DNA of 64,000 bases from Deltaproteobacteria bacterium HGW-Deltaproteobacteria-19 (GTDB lineage Bacteria > Desulfobacterota > Syntrophia > Syntrophales > PHBD01). How positions within the stretch are numbered: position 1 is the stretch's first letter; every line of letters starts with the position of its first letter. The translations under genes and the position numbers were made by a program. Positions 34,861-43,953 of this stretch are shown piece by piece. The stretch is taken from assembly GCA_002841865.1 (NCBI GenBank), contig PHBD01000002.1:62001-126000 (forward strand), written 5' to 3'. The notes under the pieces were generated by a model. It saw only the letters and a program-made list of their open reading frames with translations, did not search any database and was not told the origin of the DNA.

Positions 34861-35340
34861 CTACGCTTTCCCCCAAGGGACCTCAAAGCCGTCGGGAATC
34901 TTTCTCCCCTGCCAGACCCCATGGACGATGGCGACCACTTCCCCCTGTGCGTCTTTCAGTTCCAGGTCCAGGGAAACGTCCGCCTTTCCCTTCTCCTCCA
35001 TCTCCGCCGTGATCCGGGCGGCGTCTTCCTCCGAGATCTCCGCGGCCAGGGTGACGTCGGTCAGGGCGGGACGGCGATAGCGGATGGAGACTTCCTTTGC
35101 AACGGGCAAGTATTTCATGTAGTCGAAGGCGGCCCCGAACAGCGCCCCTCCCATCATCTCGCCCAGGGCAAAGAGAGCGCCCGCATACATGATCCCGACG
35201 TGGTTCACGTTTCCCTGGATGGGCATGAGCGTCTTGACATATCGGTCCCGCATCTCGACCACCCGGATTCCCGTCCGCTTGATGGCTTCGATGCCGTTGC
35301 ACGAAAAATCGGCCACCTGCCTGTACTTCTCTTCGATCAT
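34861..35340 (-). CDS. Hotdog-fold thioesterase (PaaI/DUF4442-like)
   Basis: 159 aa from ATG 35340, six bases after GGAG; longer in-frame starts extend into the neighbouring crotonase sequence. Hotdog signature NHVGIMYAGALFALGEMMGG (~45-65), then VSIRYRRPALTDVTLAAEI. Proteins of this group hydrolyse acyl-CoA thioesters, often clearing dead-end intermediates and recycling CoA. It starts 2 bp after the stop of the crotonase gene, so translation is probably coupled. No catalytic assignment beyond the fold is possible from sequence. Confidence 0.82.
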   Translation of the reverse strand: MIEEKYRQVADFSCNGIEAIKRTGIRVVEMRDRYVKTLMPIQGNVNHVGIMYAGALFALGEMMGGALFGAAFDYMKYLPVAKEVSIRYRRPALTDVTLAAEISEEDAARITAEMEEKGKADVSLDLELKDAQGEVVAIVHGVWQGRKIPDGFEVPWGKA

Positions 35341-35342
35341 GT

Positions 35343-36149
35343 TCATCTCCTTTTCCAATCCGGTTTCCGCCCTTCCATCAGGGCCTTCACCCCTTCCTGA
35401 AAATCTTCGCCGCGGAGGAGGGCGCTCTGGAGCGTGACTTCCATGCCCAGGTGGGTCATGAGATCGATCCCTTCGCCTCCCCTGACGATCCGCTTGACTG
35501 CGCCCACGGCGACGGGACCCATGGCTATCATGTCTTCGGCCATCCGCTCCGCCTCCTCCAGCAGGGAGGCACCCGGACATACACCATTGATCAGCCCGAA
35601 TTCAAGCGCCTGGGCCGCCGTGTACGTGCGCCCCGTCATCAGGATCTCCATGGCCTTGGAAGCCCCGACGATCCGGCTCAGCCGGGCCGTCCCTCCGAGG
35701 TCCGGAACGACGCCGAACTTGAGCTCCGGCATGCTCCAGAGGCAGTCGTCGCTCATCAGGCGGATGTCGCAGGCCAGGGTCAGCTCCAGCCCCAGCCCCA
35801 GCACGCGGTGCTGCATGGCGCAGATGATCGGGATCTCAATGGCCTCCAGGCGGTTGATGTAATGCTGGTACCGGGAAATGTCGGCCCGGATGGACGCCCC
35901 GCCGGCGGCCGAATCGGCCATGAACCGCCCCACGAGGGCGGCCAGGGAGGCAAAATCGACACCCGCCGAGAAGACTTTTCCCTCTCCCTTCATGATGATG
36001 ACCCGGACCTCGGGATCGACGATCAGCTCCTCGACCATCCGCGAGATCGTCTCGACCATCTCGAAGGTGATGGCATTCCGCTGATCCGGACGGTTCAGGG
36101 TCAGGTAGAAAATGGCGCCTTTTTTTTCACCGCGTACATAGTCGTTCAC
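35343..36149 (-). CDS. Enoyl-CoA hydratase/isomerase (crotonase family)
   Basis: 268 aa if started at GTG 36149, six bases after AGGAGG; an ATG two codons earlier abuts the ribosome site and is less likely. Oxyanion motifs FSAGVDFASL and VLGLGLELTLACD. Both hydratase glutamates appear present (Glu122 in LGLELTL, Glu142 in SMPELKFG), followed by VVPDLGGTARL, where an Asp resembles that of isomerases. A glycine-rich insert at ~75-90 is unusual. Probably hydrates or isomerises an unsaturated acyl-CoA. Coupled to the downstream thioesterase gene. Confidence 0.87.
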   Translation of the reverse strand: MNDYVRGEKKGAIFYLTLNRPDQRNAITFEMVETISRMVEELIVDPEVRVIIMKGEGKVFSAGVDFASLAALVGRFMADSAAGGASIRADISRYQHYINRLEAIEIPIICAMQHRVLGLGLELTLACDIRLMSDDCLWSMPELKFGVVPDLGGTARLSRIVGASKAMEILMTGRTYTAAQALEFGLINGVCPGASLLEEAERMAEDMIAMGPVAVGAVKRIVRGGEGIDLMTHLGMEVTLQSALLRGEDFQEGVKALMEGRKPDWKRR

Positions 36150-36209
36150 ATTCATCCTCCTGCTTGTCGTTCCCCGGTTTCCCTTCCCGGTTCGCCTCGT
36201 CCTCAACCG

Positions 36210-37217
36210 TCATGCGCGTGCGGCGCCGGCGCGGGTTCCCGTTCCCGGCTCTTCCATACTGCGCAGCCGGGAGAGAATCGCGTGGGCCCCTTCCACGATG
36301 TCGTTCACCACATCGGCGATCGGCTTCACGTCGTGAATGAGCGCGGCTCCCAGGCTGCAGGCGACGGGTACGCCGTCGGGATCGCCCTTGGCGTAGGTAT
36401 CCCGGCTCACCTGTCCTCCCACGACCGTCAGGAGTTCGAGGAGCGACGCACCCCTCGCCTCCATCTCGAGAACCCGCTTCGTCGCGCTGTTCTTATAGCA
36501 CCGAAAGGGGTTTTTCAGGGAACGCATTATGAGGGTCGTGTCATTTTCCGTGATCTCCAGATACCGCTTCTTGATGCTCTCGCACATGGTGCTTTCTTCC
36601 GTAACGACGAACCGGGTCCCCATGAGGACACCGTCCGCCCCCAGGCAGAGGGCCGAGGCAAAGCCCCTGGCATCGGCAATGCCGCCGGCGGCAATGACCG
36701 GGACGGGCAGTTCGTCGACGGCCCTCGGCAGGATGATCGACAGCGGGACATCATCCATCCCGGGATGCCCGCCGCATTCGAAGCCGACAATGATGATCCC
36801 GTCGACGCCGCCGGCAACGGCCTTCCTGGCAAAGCGAATCGAGGGCACCTTGTGGAACACCCTGACGCCCGCCTCCTTCAGGATCGGAACGAGGAACGCC
36901 GGATCGCTCCCCGCTGTCTCCACGGCGGCCACCTTTTCGTCCGCGGCGATCCCGGCAAAGGTCAGCGATCGCTCGCCGCGCCCGGTATCCGGCAGCATGC
37001 TGATGTTCACCCCGAAGGGCCGGTCCGTCAGGCGGCGTGTTTTCCGGATCTCCTCCCGCAGGGCTTCCGGCGAGGGGAACGTCTCCGCCGCGAGAAAGGC
37101 CATCACCCCGGCATTTGCGGCGGCGGCGGTGAACTCCGCGGTGGACAGGAGCTGCATTCCCCCCATCATGATGGGGTGGGGAATGCCGAGCATTTCCGTC
37201 AGTCTGGTTTTAAACAT
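36210..37217 (-). CDS. NMO-family FMN oxidoreductase (IpdC/2-nitropropane dioxygenase-like)
   Basis: 335 aa; ATG 37217 lies six bases after AGGGAG. TIM barrel with N-terminal GIPHPIMMGGMQLLS, IIVGFECGGHPGMDD (~155-170) and VIAAGGIADARG plus GADGVLMGTRF phosphate-binding motifs. Same family as 26359-27393 but clearly diverged (GFECGGHPG versus GHEAAGHGG). In steroid degraders IpdC of this family acts on a CoA-thioester intermediate; a comparable role is plausible here beside crotonase and synthetase genes. The C-terminal tail is Ala/Gly-rich and variable. Confidence 0.85.
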   Translation of the reverse strand: MFKTRLTEMLGIPHPIMMGGMQLLSTAEFTAAAANAGVMAFLAAETFPSPEALREEIRKTRRLTDRPFGVNISMLPDTGRGERSLTFAGIAADEKVAAVETAGSDPAFLVPILKEAGVRVFHKVPSIRFARKAVAGGVDGIIIVGFECGGHPGMDDVPLSIILPRAVDELPVPVIAAGGIADARGFASALCLGADGVLMGTRFVVTEESTMCESIKKRYLEITENDTTLIMRSLKNPFRCYKNSATKRVLEMEARGASLLELLTVVGGQVSRDTYAKGDPDGVPVACSLGAALIHDVKPIADVVNDIVEGAHAILSRLRSMEEPGTGTRAGAARA

Positions 37218-37334
37218 TCGCATCTCCCTGCCGGTGATGAACGTCCGTTCCTGAAGCCACTCCATGCCTGCCTTCCCGATGCCGGCCTCTCCCGCCGGCA
37301 TAAACCGGCGGGAGAGGGGCGTCGCAAACGAGGG

Positions 37335-39005
37335 TCATGGCTTCTGTTTCATGGCCATTTCCCTGAGCTCCCGGCGGAGAATCTTTCCCACCGCCGATTT
37401 GGGGAGGCTCTCGACGATTTCATAGATTTTGGGAACCTTGTAGGCAGCCAGTTTCTGCCGGCAGAACGGATCCAGCTCCGCCGACGTAACGACTTCACCG
37501 GGGCGGGGAACCACGTACGCCTTCACGGTTTCCCCGCGGTAGTCGTGGGGGATGCCGACCGTGCAGGCCTCCAGCACCTTCGGATGCTGGTAGAGGACTT
37601 CGTCGATGTCCCGCGGATAGATATTGTATCCGCCGGCGATGATCATGTCCTTCTTGCGATCCACGATGTAGAGGAACCCGTCTTCGTCCATCCGGCCGAT
37701 GTCCCCCGTATAAAACCAGCCGTCCCGCAGGGACTGGGCCGTCTCTTCCGGCATGTCGTAATAGCCCAGGCACTGCTGCGGCCCCTTGAAGATGATTTCC
37801 CCGGGCTCTCCGGCGGGCATGTCGACGGAACCCGTGTCCAGATCGACGATCCGGATATCCGTGTTGGGCAGCGGAATCCCGACGCTTCCCGGTTTCAGCT
37901 TGCCGCGCCAGGGCGTCATGTGGGTGATGGACGTCGACTCCGTCATCCCATACCCCTCCACGATGGAAGCCCCCGTGGCATCCTGAAGCGCCTGGATGGT
38001 TTCCGCGGAGAGCGGCGCCGCCCCGGAGAAAAATCCCTTGATGAAGGACAGGTCGGCCTTCTTGAACTCCGGCAGGGCCATGACGCCCACATAGATCGTC
38101 GGAACCGCCAGGAAGATCGACGGTTTGTATTTCAGCGTCATCTCCATCACGGCCTTCGGTTCCGGCCTCGGAACCAGAATGGCCGTCCATCCCTTGTAGA
38201 TGCTCAGGTTCATCACGAGGTTGAACCCGGCCATGTGGAAAAAGGGAAATATGGCCAGCTCGCTGTCCAGTCCGTCTTTCAGATCGAAAAACCAGGCCCC
38301 GAGGATCTGATTGATGGACGAAATGTTGCGATGGGTGATGATTGCGCCTTTGGAAACGCCCGTCGTGCCCCCGGTATACGGAATCAGGGCCAGATCGTCC
38401 ATTTTCGGCCTCTCCAGGGTCACTCCCGATGCGGAATTCTTCATCAGGTCGAGGAATCGGACGGTCCCGTCCGTCCTGTCATCGGGACGGTGCATTCCCT
38501 TCTTGACGAACGGGAAAAGTTGCTTCACCGGGAAAGGCAGATAATCATTGATGTGGGCGGTGATGACCGTCTTGAGGGGCGTCTTCGGCTTCAGCGCCAT
38601 CACGCGCGGGACAATCAAATCGAGGACGACAGCGGCCGTCGCTCCGGAGAGATTGACCTGATGAACGATCTCCTCTTCCGTGTAAAGGGGATTGCAGGGA
38701 ACGGCAACCGCGCCGGCCCGCCAGATTCCGTAATAGGCAATCACGATCTGGGGGATGTTGGGAAGGAGCAGAGCAACCCTGTCTCCCGGCGACACACCGA
38801 TTTTTCTCAGTGACTTGGCAAAGATCGTCGCCAACTCGTCGAGTTCGGAAAAGCAAATCCTTTTCCCCATGAAAATGAGGGCATCCCTCCGGGGAAAACG
38901 CCGGGCCGTGCGCGAGAGATATTCCGGCATCGTCAAATCCTCGAAGGACACTTCCCGTGGGACGCCCTGCATATACTCCTTGTGCCAAAGACGCTCTTCC
39001 ATCAT
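37335..39005 (-). CDS. Long-chain acyl-CoA synthetase (FadD-like)
   Basis: 556 aa from ATG 39005 (the next codon is also ATG) with GAGG upstream. ANL motifs: P-loop PYTGGTTGVSKG (~215), GYGMTEST, YTGDIGRMDEDGFLYIVDR, and SAVGKILRRE with the catalytic Lys. Ten bp downstream of a second FadD-like gene, to which it is strongly similar in sequence and layout (shared INDYLPFP and FIKGFFSGAAPL segments), so the two are tandem duplicates. They may activate related acids or the two ends of a dicarboxylic substrate. Confidence 0.92.
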   Translation of the reverse strand: MMEERLWHKEYMQGVPREVSFEDLTMPEYLSRTARRFPRRDALIFMGKRICFSELDELATIFAKSLRKIGVSPGDRVALLLPNIPQIVIAYYGIWRAGAVAVPCNPLYTEEEIVHQVNLSGATAAVVLDLIVPRVMALKPKTPLKTVITAHINDYLPFPVKQLFPFVKKGMHRPDDRTDGTVRFLDLMKNSASGVTLERPKMDDLALIPYTGGTTGVSKGAIITHRNISSINQILGAWFFDLKDGLDSELAIFPFFHMAGFNLVMNLSIYKGWTAILVPRPEPKAVMEMTLKYKPSIFLAVPTIYVGVMALPEFKKADLSFIKGFFSGAAPLSAETIQALQDATGASIVEGYGMTESTSITHMTPWRGKLKPGSVGIPLPNTDIRIVDLDTGSVDMPAGEPGEIIFKGPQQCLGYYDMPEETAQSLRDGWFYTGDIGRMDEDGFLYIVDRKKDMIIAGGYNIYPRDIDEVLYQHPKVLEACTVGIPHDYRGETVKAYVVPRPGEVVTSAELDPFCRQKLAAYKVPKIYEIVESLPKSAVGKILRRELREMAMKQKP

Positions 39006-39015
39006 TGCGAAATCC

Positions 39016-40719
39016 TCAATTTTCGGCCGCAGCCTTCGTTTCGGCCCCCTGCGAAGCGTTGCTCTTCCGCTTCATCTCCATGTCCCGGAGCTCACGCCGC
39101 AGGATCTTGCCCACGGCGCTCTTCGGCATTTCACTGATGAACGCGACCTGCCTCGGGACCTTGTACGGGCTGAGCTTCTCCCTGCAAAAGGCGATGACCT
39201 CCTCCGCCGTCAGGGTCTCTCCGGGTTTGAGCACGACATAGGCCTTGACGGTCTCCCCCCGGTAGTCATCCGGAACACCGATGGTGCAGGCCTCCAGGAT
39301 TTTCGGGTGCTCATAAAGAACCTCGTCGACCTCCTTGGGATAGACGTTGAAGCCGCCGGTGATGATCACGTCCTTCTTCCGGTCCACAATGCTGAGGAAG
39401 CCGTCCTCGTCCACGATGCCGATGTCGCCCGTGTACATCCAGCCGTCCCGGAGGACGTTGGCCGTCTCGTCCGGATTCTTGAGGTATTCCTTCATGACCT
39501 GGGGGCCTTTCAGGCAGATCTCCCCGGACTCGCCGGTCGCCATTTCCCTGGTTCCCGTATCGACATCGACGATTTTCATATCCGTACTTGGGAAAGGAAT
39601 GCCGACAGTGCCCACCCGGATCGGCTTGCGCCAGGGTGTGCCGGTCACGATCCCGGCCTCGGTCATGCCGTACAGCTCGAGCATCGTGGAACCGGTCAAT
39701 TCCTTGAGCTGGTTGATGATCTCGATGGGAAGCGGAGCGGCCCCGGAGAAGAAGCCCTTGATGAAGGAAACGTCCGAATTCCGGAACTTCTTCTCCCGGA
39801 GAAGCGCCGTGTAGATCGTCGGGACGGCACCGATGAAATTCGGCTTCCCGCTCCGGATGGCATCCGCCAGGAGGGCTGGCTCCGGCCTGGGGATGAGGAC
39901 GTTTGCAAGCTTCATCCAGATGCACAGGTGAGAACAGAAATGGCCGGCGATGTGGAAGGCCGGGAAGATGAACAGCAGCCGATCCCCGGGCTCGATGTCG
40001 TACATGTGCGCCGCCAGCTGCTGTACGTTTGTGGAGAGGGCGGCATGGGTATGAACCACCCCCTTGCTGACGCCCGTAGTCCCGCCGGAATACATCACGA
40101 CGGCCGTTTCCTCCCAGCGTGCCGCGTTTTTCACGGGCGTGCCCGGCGCCTTTTCGATCAGGCTCATGAACTCGTGCATCCCCGGCTCGGACGGGATTTT
40201 CCGGAACATGTCCTTCTTGACGAGCGGAAAGAGCTGCTTCTTCGGGAAGGGCAGATAGTCGTTTATGTGGCAGGCAATGATATCCTTCAGTCCGGTCGCG
40301 GACTTGATCCTCATGATCTTGGGCAGCACGAGGTCCAGGGTCAGCGCCATCTTCGACTCCGAATTGAGGATCTGATATTCCAGCTCCCGATCCGTATAGA
40401 GCGGGTTGAGCATGACGGGAATCGCCCCCAGCCGCATGACGGCCAGGTTGGCGATGAGGACCTGGGGGATATTGGGGAGCAGGATGGCCATCCTGTCCCC
40501 GCGCCGGACGCCGAGGCCGGTCAGGGCGTTGGCGAAACGGTTCACCAGGCCGTCGAACTCCTCGAAGGACAGGCTCTTCCCCATGTAGTAAATGGCCGGC
40601 AGTTTCGGATATTGTTTGGCGCCGGCGGCCAGCACCTCGGGCATGGTTGTTTTCTGGACTTTTATCTCAGGGGGGACGCTGGGATGATTCTGTTTGTGCC
40701 AGACTCTTTGAAACGACAT
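39016..40719 (-). CDS. Long-chain acyl-CoA synthetase (FadD-like)
   Basis: 567 aa if started at ATG 40719, six bases after AAAGGGG; an ATG five codons earlier is possible. Motifs: VMYSGGTTGVSKG (~220), LYGMTEAG, YTGDIGIVDEDGFLSIVDR, and SAVGKILRRE with catalytic Lys. Tandem duplicate of the following gene. The C-terminal tail is longer and Ala/Lys-rich. The gene comes after the DUF35/thiolase module of operon II, separated by a 353-bp gap that contains a strong hairpin, so it may be a distinct transcript or a processed part of operon II. Confidence 0.92.
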   Translation of the reverse strand: MSFQRVWHKQNHPSVPPEIKVQKTTMPEVLAAGAKQYPKLPAIYYMGKSLSFEEFDGLVNRFANALTGLGVRRGDRMAILLPNIPQVLIANLAVMRLGAIPVMLNPLYTDRELEYQILNSESKMALTLDLVLPKIMRIKSATGLKDIIACHINDYLPFPKKQLFPLVKKDMFRKIPSEPGMHEFMSLIEKAPGTPVKNAARWEETAVVMYSGGTTGVSKGVVHTHAALSTNVQQLAAHMYDIEPGDRLLFIFPAFHIAGHFCSHLCIWMKLANVLIPRPEPALLADAIRSGKPNFIGAVPTIYTALLREKKFRNSDVSFIKGFFSGAAPLPIEIINQLKELTGSTMLELYGMTEAGIVTGTPWRKPIRVGTVGIPFPSTDMKIVDVDTGTREMATGESGEICLKGPQVMKEYLKNPDETANVLRDGWMYTGDIGIVDEDGFLSIVDRKKDVIITGGFNVYPKEVDEVLYEHPKILEACTIGVPDDYRGETVKAYVVLKPGETLTAEEVIAFCREKLSPYKVPRQVAFISEMPKSAVGKILRRELRDMEMKRKSNASQGAETKAAAEN

Positions 40720-41072
40720 GATATCCCCTTTCATGATGAAGGTTGAGATATCGAATGATGCGTGGCGACAGGTTTTACGATGCCTGGGTCAGCATCGGGA
40801 CCTCGGGAGCGGAAAGATTTGATACATCTGCGGTGTACCTCCATGGCGACACCCGGGTCCCAATGAGTCAACGATCCGGCATCGGAACGTACATGCTTGA
40901 ATCGACCGTCAAAACCTGTTCATGCGTCTTCGCTGAATCTCACGGGTTGAATGACGAAGGTGGAAACCCTGCCTGCACAGGGCTTCCTTGCAGTATTGAG
41001 ATTCCGCCCGGGGACATTCTCCTTTCGGAGGCGCCCCCGGGCGGGAAGTGGTTTACATGCCGGCCGATGAGA
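40720..41072. other. Intergenic region with nested GC-rich hairpin
   Basis: 353 bp with no credible gene. Near the DUF35 end, arms CCGCCCGGGG (41004-41013) and CCCCGGGCGG (41035-41044) are perfectly complementary and enclose a second stem, CTCC/GGAG, around a four-base loop that reads GAAA on the minus (transcript) strand, a GNRA-type tetraloop. No T-run. It could terminate, attenuate or protect the operon II transcript at this point. Confidence 0.6.
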
Positions 41073-41555
41073 TCAAAGGACAGCGAAATGCTTGATGTCC
41101 ATCAGGTTGCCCGTTCTTTTTTCCTCAAAGACGGCCTTGACGCGGGCGCCCACTTTCACCTTCTCCGCATCGGTGCTGTCCAGGAAGTGAGTCAGGCAGG
41201 TATCCGCACCGTCCAGTTTCACAAAGGCCCAGGTGTACGGAACCGGGCGCTGTATTCCCGTGCTGGGGTCTACGAACCCGAACTGGACGATCGTGCAGAC
41301 ATAGATGGTCCCCTCGTCCGAAACGGGAATGATATCGTCCAGTGTCAGCCCCTTGAAGCAATGGCCGCAGACCGGCCGCGGGGGTACGTATACCCGCTGG
41401 CACCCGGGGCACTTGATGCCGACGATTTTCTTGTTGTCCCGGAGCTGCTGGAGAAAATAAGAGCCGTGCTTTCCGACACTCCAGTCGAAAGGCTGGCTGG
41501 CTTCGCCCGAAGAAATGGAAAGAAGTTCCACGTCTTCCCGTTTTTTATCGTTCAT
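41073..41555 (-). CDS. DUF35 zinc-ribbon/OB-fold protein (thiolase partner)
   Basis: 160 aa from ATG 41555, preceded by GGGAGGAGG. Acidic N-terminus, DUF35 helix (WSVGKHGSYFLQQL), zinc ribbon Cys49/52/63/66 (CPGC...CGHC), then an OB fold including GTIYVCTIVQFGF and YTWAFVKLDGADT. Counterpart of 13519-14001 in the duplicated module (same length). Lies 34 bp after a thiolase-fold gene and is expected to associate with it. DUF35 partners of thiolase-fold enzymes include BbsA and the ChsH2 C-terminal domain. Confidence 0.9.
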   Translation of the reverse strand: MNDKKREDVELLSISSGEASQPFDWSVGKHGSYFLQQLRDNKKIVGIKCPGCQRVYVPPRPVCGHCFKGLTLDDIIPVSDEGTIYVCTIVQFGFVDPSTGIQRPVPYTWAFVKLDGADTCLTHFLDSTDAEKVKVGARVKAVFEEKRTGNLMDIKHFAVL

Positions 41556-41589
41556 AACCTCCTCCCAATAGGTGGGTATTTCCAAGTGA

Positions 41590-42786
41590 TTACGCTGGCT
41601 TCTTCTTTCCCAGCAGCATGACGTCGCCCCAGTAGCAGCCGCCGAAGCCCGTGGCTAAGGCGAGGTTGACGTTCCCGCCCTTGACCTGGCGGGGGCCCGC
41701 CTTGCCCATGACCTGCAGCGCCGCCTCGCCGACCCGGATCAGGGCCGTTGCTCCGATGGCGTTGGAAGACATGACGCCGCCGGACGGATTGATGGGAAGC
41801 TCGCCGTCCATGTCGGTGACCCCGTCCCAGAGGAGCCTGGGGCCCTCGCCATAGGCGCAGAAGCCGATGTCTTCGATCCACTTCAGGCCCGCATAGGAGT
41901 ACGGGAGGTACAGCTCGCAGACGTCGATCTCCTTCAGGGGCTCCTTGACCCCGGCCTTCTTGAAGACCGCCTTCGAGGCCTCGGCGATGGTTGTGTTGCG
42001 ATCCATGTCCACGTCGCCGGCATAGACGAAATTGTGCCGGTTCGCCGTGGCGTGAACCCAGGCCGGAACGGGGGCGATTTTCTCCGCCGACCCCTCCGCG
42101 GCGAAAATGACCGCCGCGGCTCCGTCGGTCCGGGGGCACATGTCGCTCATCCGGAGCGGATAGGCGAGCATGGCGTTCTGCTCCGAGCCGACGATCAGGT
42201 CGACCAGTTTCTCCGGCGGGATCCCTTTCATCCATTCCTGGTGAAGATGCGCATAGGGGTTGTTCAGCGCATGGAGCCGCTCCCTGACGGCGACTCTTGC
42301 CCCGTCACGCTCCGTCGCCCCATAGTTATGCATGTATTTGCTGGCCTCGATGGCCAGGCCGGCCACGGCCCCGCCGAGGGTCGGCCTTTCCCAGACCGGA
42401 TGAAATGCAGTGATGATCGCGCCCGTCGTATCCGATTCGGAATTCTTTTCCCAACCGATCGCCAGGACCTTGTTGAACATCCCCGATGCAACATGATAAT
42501 AGGCGCACATGGCGACGGTCGTCCCCGTCGTTCCTCCCGTGCACACCTTGATAACCGGCTTCATCACGGCGCCGGATCCCTCCGCGGACCACATATCGAC
42601 GTAGTTGATCCCCTCGAAGTGGTCCATGTTACCGATCACAATGGCGTCGATATCCCGAATGGTCAGTTCCGCATCCGCGAGTGCCGTGACGACGGCTTCG
42701 TTGATCAGCTCCACCCCGTTCACGTCTTTCCGGGAACTTCGCTGATAGGTCTGACCATAACCGACAATGGCTACCCGTTTGCCCAT
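41590..42786 (-). CDS. Thiolase-superfamily protein (Ltp2-like), Cys displaced
   Basis: 398 aa; ATG 42786 is placed by AAGGAGG eight bases upstream. It aligns well with the 14056-15222 protein, but where that has VESCGSTG this reads VCTGGTTG: position 84 is Gly and the only nearby Cys is at 82. The ExHD His is Tyr (ELYLPYSY) and GHPxG is NAIGA. The set resembles the repurposed active site of DUF35-dependent aldolases such as Ltp2 more than a thiolase. The likely partner is the upstream Cys-less paralogue (13 bp away) plus the two flanking DUF35 proteins. A retro-aldol or other C-C cleavage is plausible but unproven. Confidence 0.85.
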   Translation of the reverse strand: MGKRVAIVGYGQTYQRSSRKDVNGVELINEAVVTALADAELTIRDIDAIVIGNMDHFEGINYVDMWSAEGSGAVMKPVIKVCTGGTTGTTVAMCAYYHVASGMFNKVLAIGWEKNSESDTTGAIITAFHPVWERPTLGGAVAGLAIEASKYMHNYGATERDGARVAVRERLHALNNPYAHLHQEWMKGIPPEKLVDLIVGSEQNAMLAYPLRMSDMCPRTDGAAAVIFAAEGSAEKIAPVPAWVHATANRHNFVYAGDVDMDRNTTIAEASKAVFKKAGVKEPLKEIDVCELYLPYSYAGLKWIEDIGFCAYGEGPRLLWDGVTDMDGELPINPSGGVMSSNAIGATALIRVGEAALQVMGKAGPRQVKGGNVNLALATGFGGCYWGDVMLLGKKKPA

Positions 42787-42799
42787 AAATATATCCTCC

Positions 42800-43936
42800 T
42801 TACGCTCCCACGACATAAACGCAGTGAGCCTGTCCACAGGGACCGTTGATCCCGTGGGCAAGTGCCGTCTTTGCTCCCTTCACCTGCCGCTTTCCCGCTT
42901 CGCCCCTGACCTGAAGGGTTGCTTCGATCAGCCGCACCATCCCGGCCACGAACACCGGGTGGCTGGAAACGACGCCGCCGGACGGATTGACCGGCAGTTC
43001 GCCCTTCATTCCCGTGGCGTTCTCCCGGATGAGCTCGTATCCCTTTCCCTCGGGAGCGAACCCCAGTCCCTCGTACCACATGAGTTCCATGTAGGAATAA
43101 GCATCGTAGAGCTCCGCCACGTCCAGGTCCTTGAGCGGTTTCTTGATGCCGGCCATTTTGTAGGCTTTCTGCGCCGCCTCTTTCAGGGCTCTGGATTTTG
43201 CCAGGTCGCGGTAGCCCAGCGTGAAGGAATCCGAGCAGTGCGCCACGCCCTTGATCCAGACGGGCTCCTTCCTGAAGCGCTTCAGGCCTTTTTTGTTGGA
43301 CAGGACCACCGCCGCGGCTCCGTCGCCGATGGGCGAGCAGTCCAGGAGTTTCAGCGGCTCGGCGATCTTCCGGGAGGCCATGACGTCCCCGACGGTGATC
43401 TTCATCGGCAGCTGGGCGTAGGGATTGTTCTTCGCGTTGCCGTGATTCTTGACGGACACGCGGGCGAAATCCTCTTCGGTCGCCCCGCTCATGGTCATGT
43501 AGGACCGGGCCTGCAGGGCAGCGGCCGACGTCGCGTCGATCCCCATGCCCCGCTGGTAGATGGGATCGAACATGGCGTTCGTGATGAGGTTCATGATGCT
43601 TTCGGACCCCTTCATATGGGAAACCACCAGCGTCGTATCGAACGAGCCGGAGAGAATGCGCATCATGCCGTAAAGGGCGCCGAACGTCCCGTCCCCCTCC
43701 ACCGTGGAGACGTCTTTTCCCCAGGAGCCGGCCGCCTCCTGAACGGCCATGGACGAAATGGTCCGGCCATCCCAGAAGTCATTGGACACGGTGACTACGT
43801 TGTCGATGTCGCCGATCTCCGCGCCGGCATCGGCCAACGCCTTGGAGGCCGCTTCAAACACCATTTCCTCGAACGTATCGATCTTGCTGCGGGTGCAGGT
43901 GGTCTGACCTACACCGACAATTGCGATTTTGCTCAT
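42800..43936 (-). CDS. Thiolase-fold protein lacking the nucleophilic Cys
   Basis: 378 aa from ATG 43936, nine bases after GGAGG. Thiolase-like N-terminus (KIAIVGVGQTTCTRSK), RVSVKNHGNAKNNPYAQ, ELYDAYSYMEL, PSGGVVSSHPVF and ALAHGINGPCG. The Cys position is Asp82 (VEGDGTFG), and the ExHD His is Tyr. Same length as and co-linear with 15235-16371, its counterpart in module I. It probably forms a heteromer with the next thiolase-fold protein. The start ATG is 17 bp after the stop of the upstream DUF35 gene, so translation may be coupled. Confidence 0.85.
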   Translation of the reverse strand: MSKIAIVGVGQTTCTRSKIDTFEEMVFEAASKALADAGAEIGDIDNVVTVSNDFWDGRTISSMAVQEAAGSWGKDVSTVEGDGTFGALYGMMRILSGSFDTTLVVSHMKGSESIMNLITNAMFDPIYQRGMGIDATSAAALQARSYMTMSGATEEDFARVSVKNHGNAKNNPYAQLPMKITVGDVMASRKIAEPLKLLDCSPIGDGAAAVVLSNKKGLKRFRKEPVWIKGVAHCSDSFTLGYRDLAKSRALKEAAQKAYKMAGIKKPLKDLDVAELYDAYSYMELMWYEGLGFAPEGKGYELIRENATGMKGELPVNPSGGVVSSHPVFVAGMVRLIEATLQVRGEAGKRQVKGAKTALAHGINGPCGQAHCVYVVGA

Positions 43937-43953
43937 ATCTCCTCCATAACTCC

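Noticed and set aside
35451-38813. Very long plus-strand open frame opposite several catabolic genes
   Set aside because: Its translation is low-complexity, Arg/Gly/His-rich and has no domain, while the opposite strand encodes well-conserved enzymes. High GC at third positions suppresses stops in the antisense frame. The same applies to long antisense frames at 32646-35012, 54405-57158 and 6096-8132.
40743-41621. Plus-strand open frame across the 353-bp gap and a DUF35 gene
   Set aside because: Overlaps the conserved DUF35 gene on the opposite strand, contains the GC-rich hairpin and has no domain.
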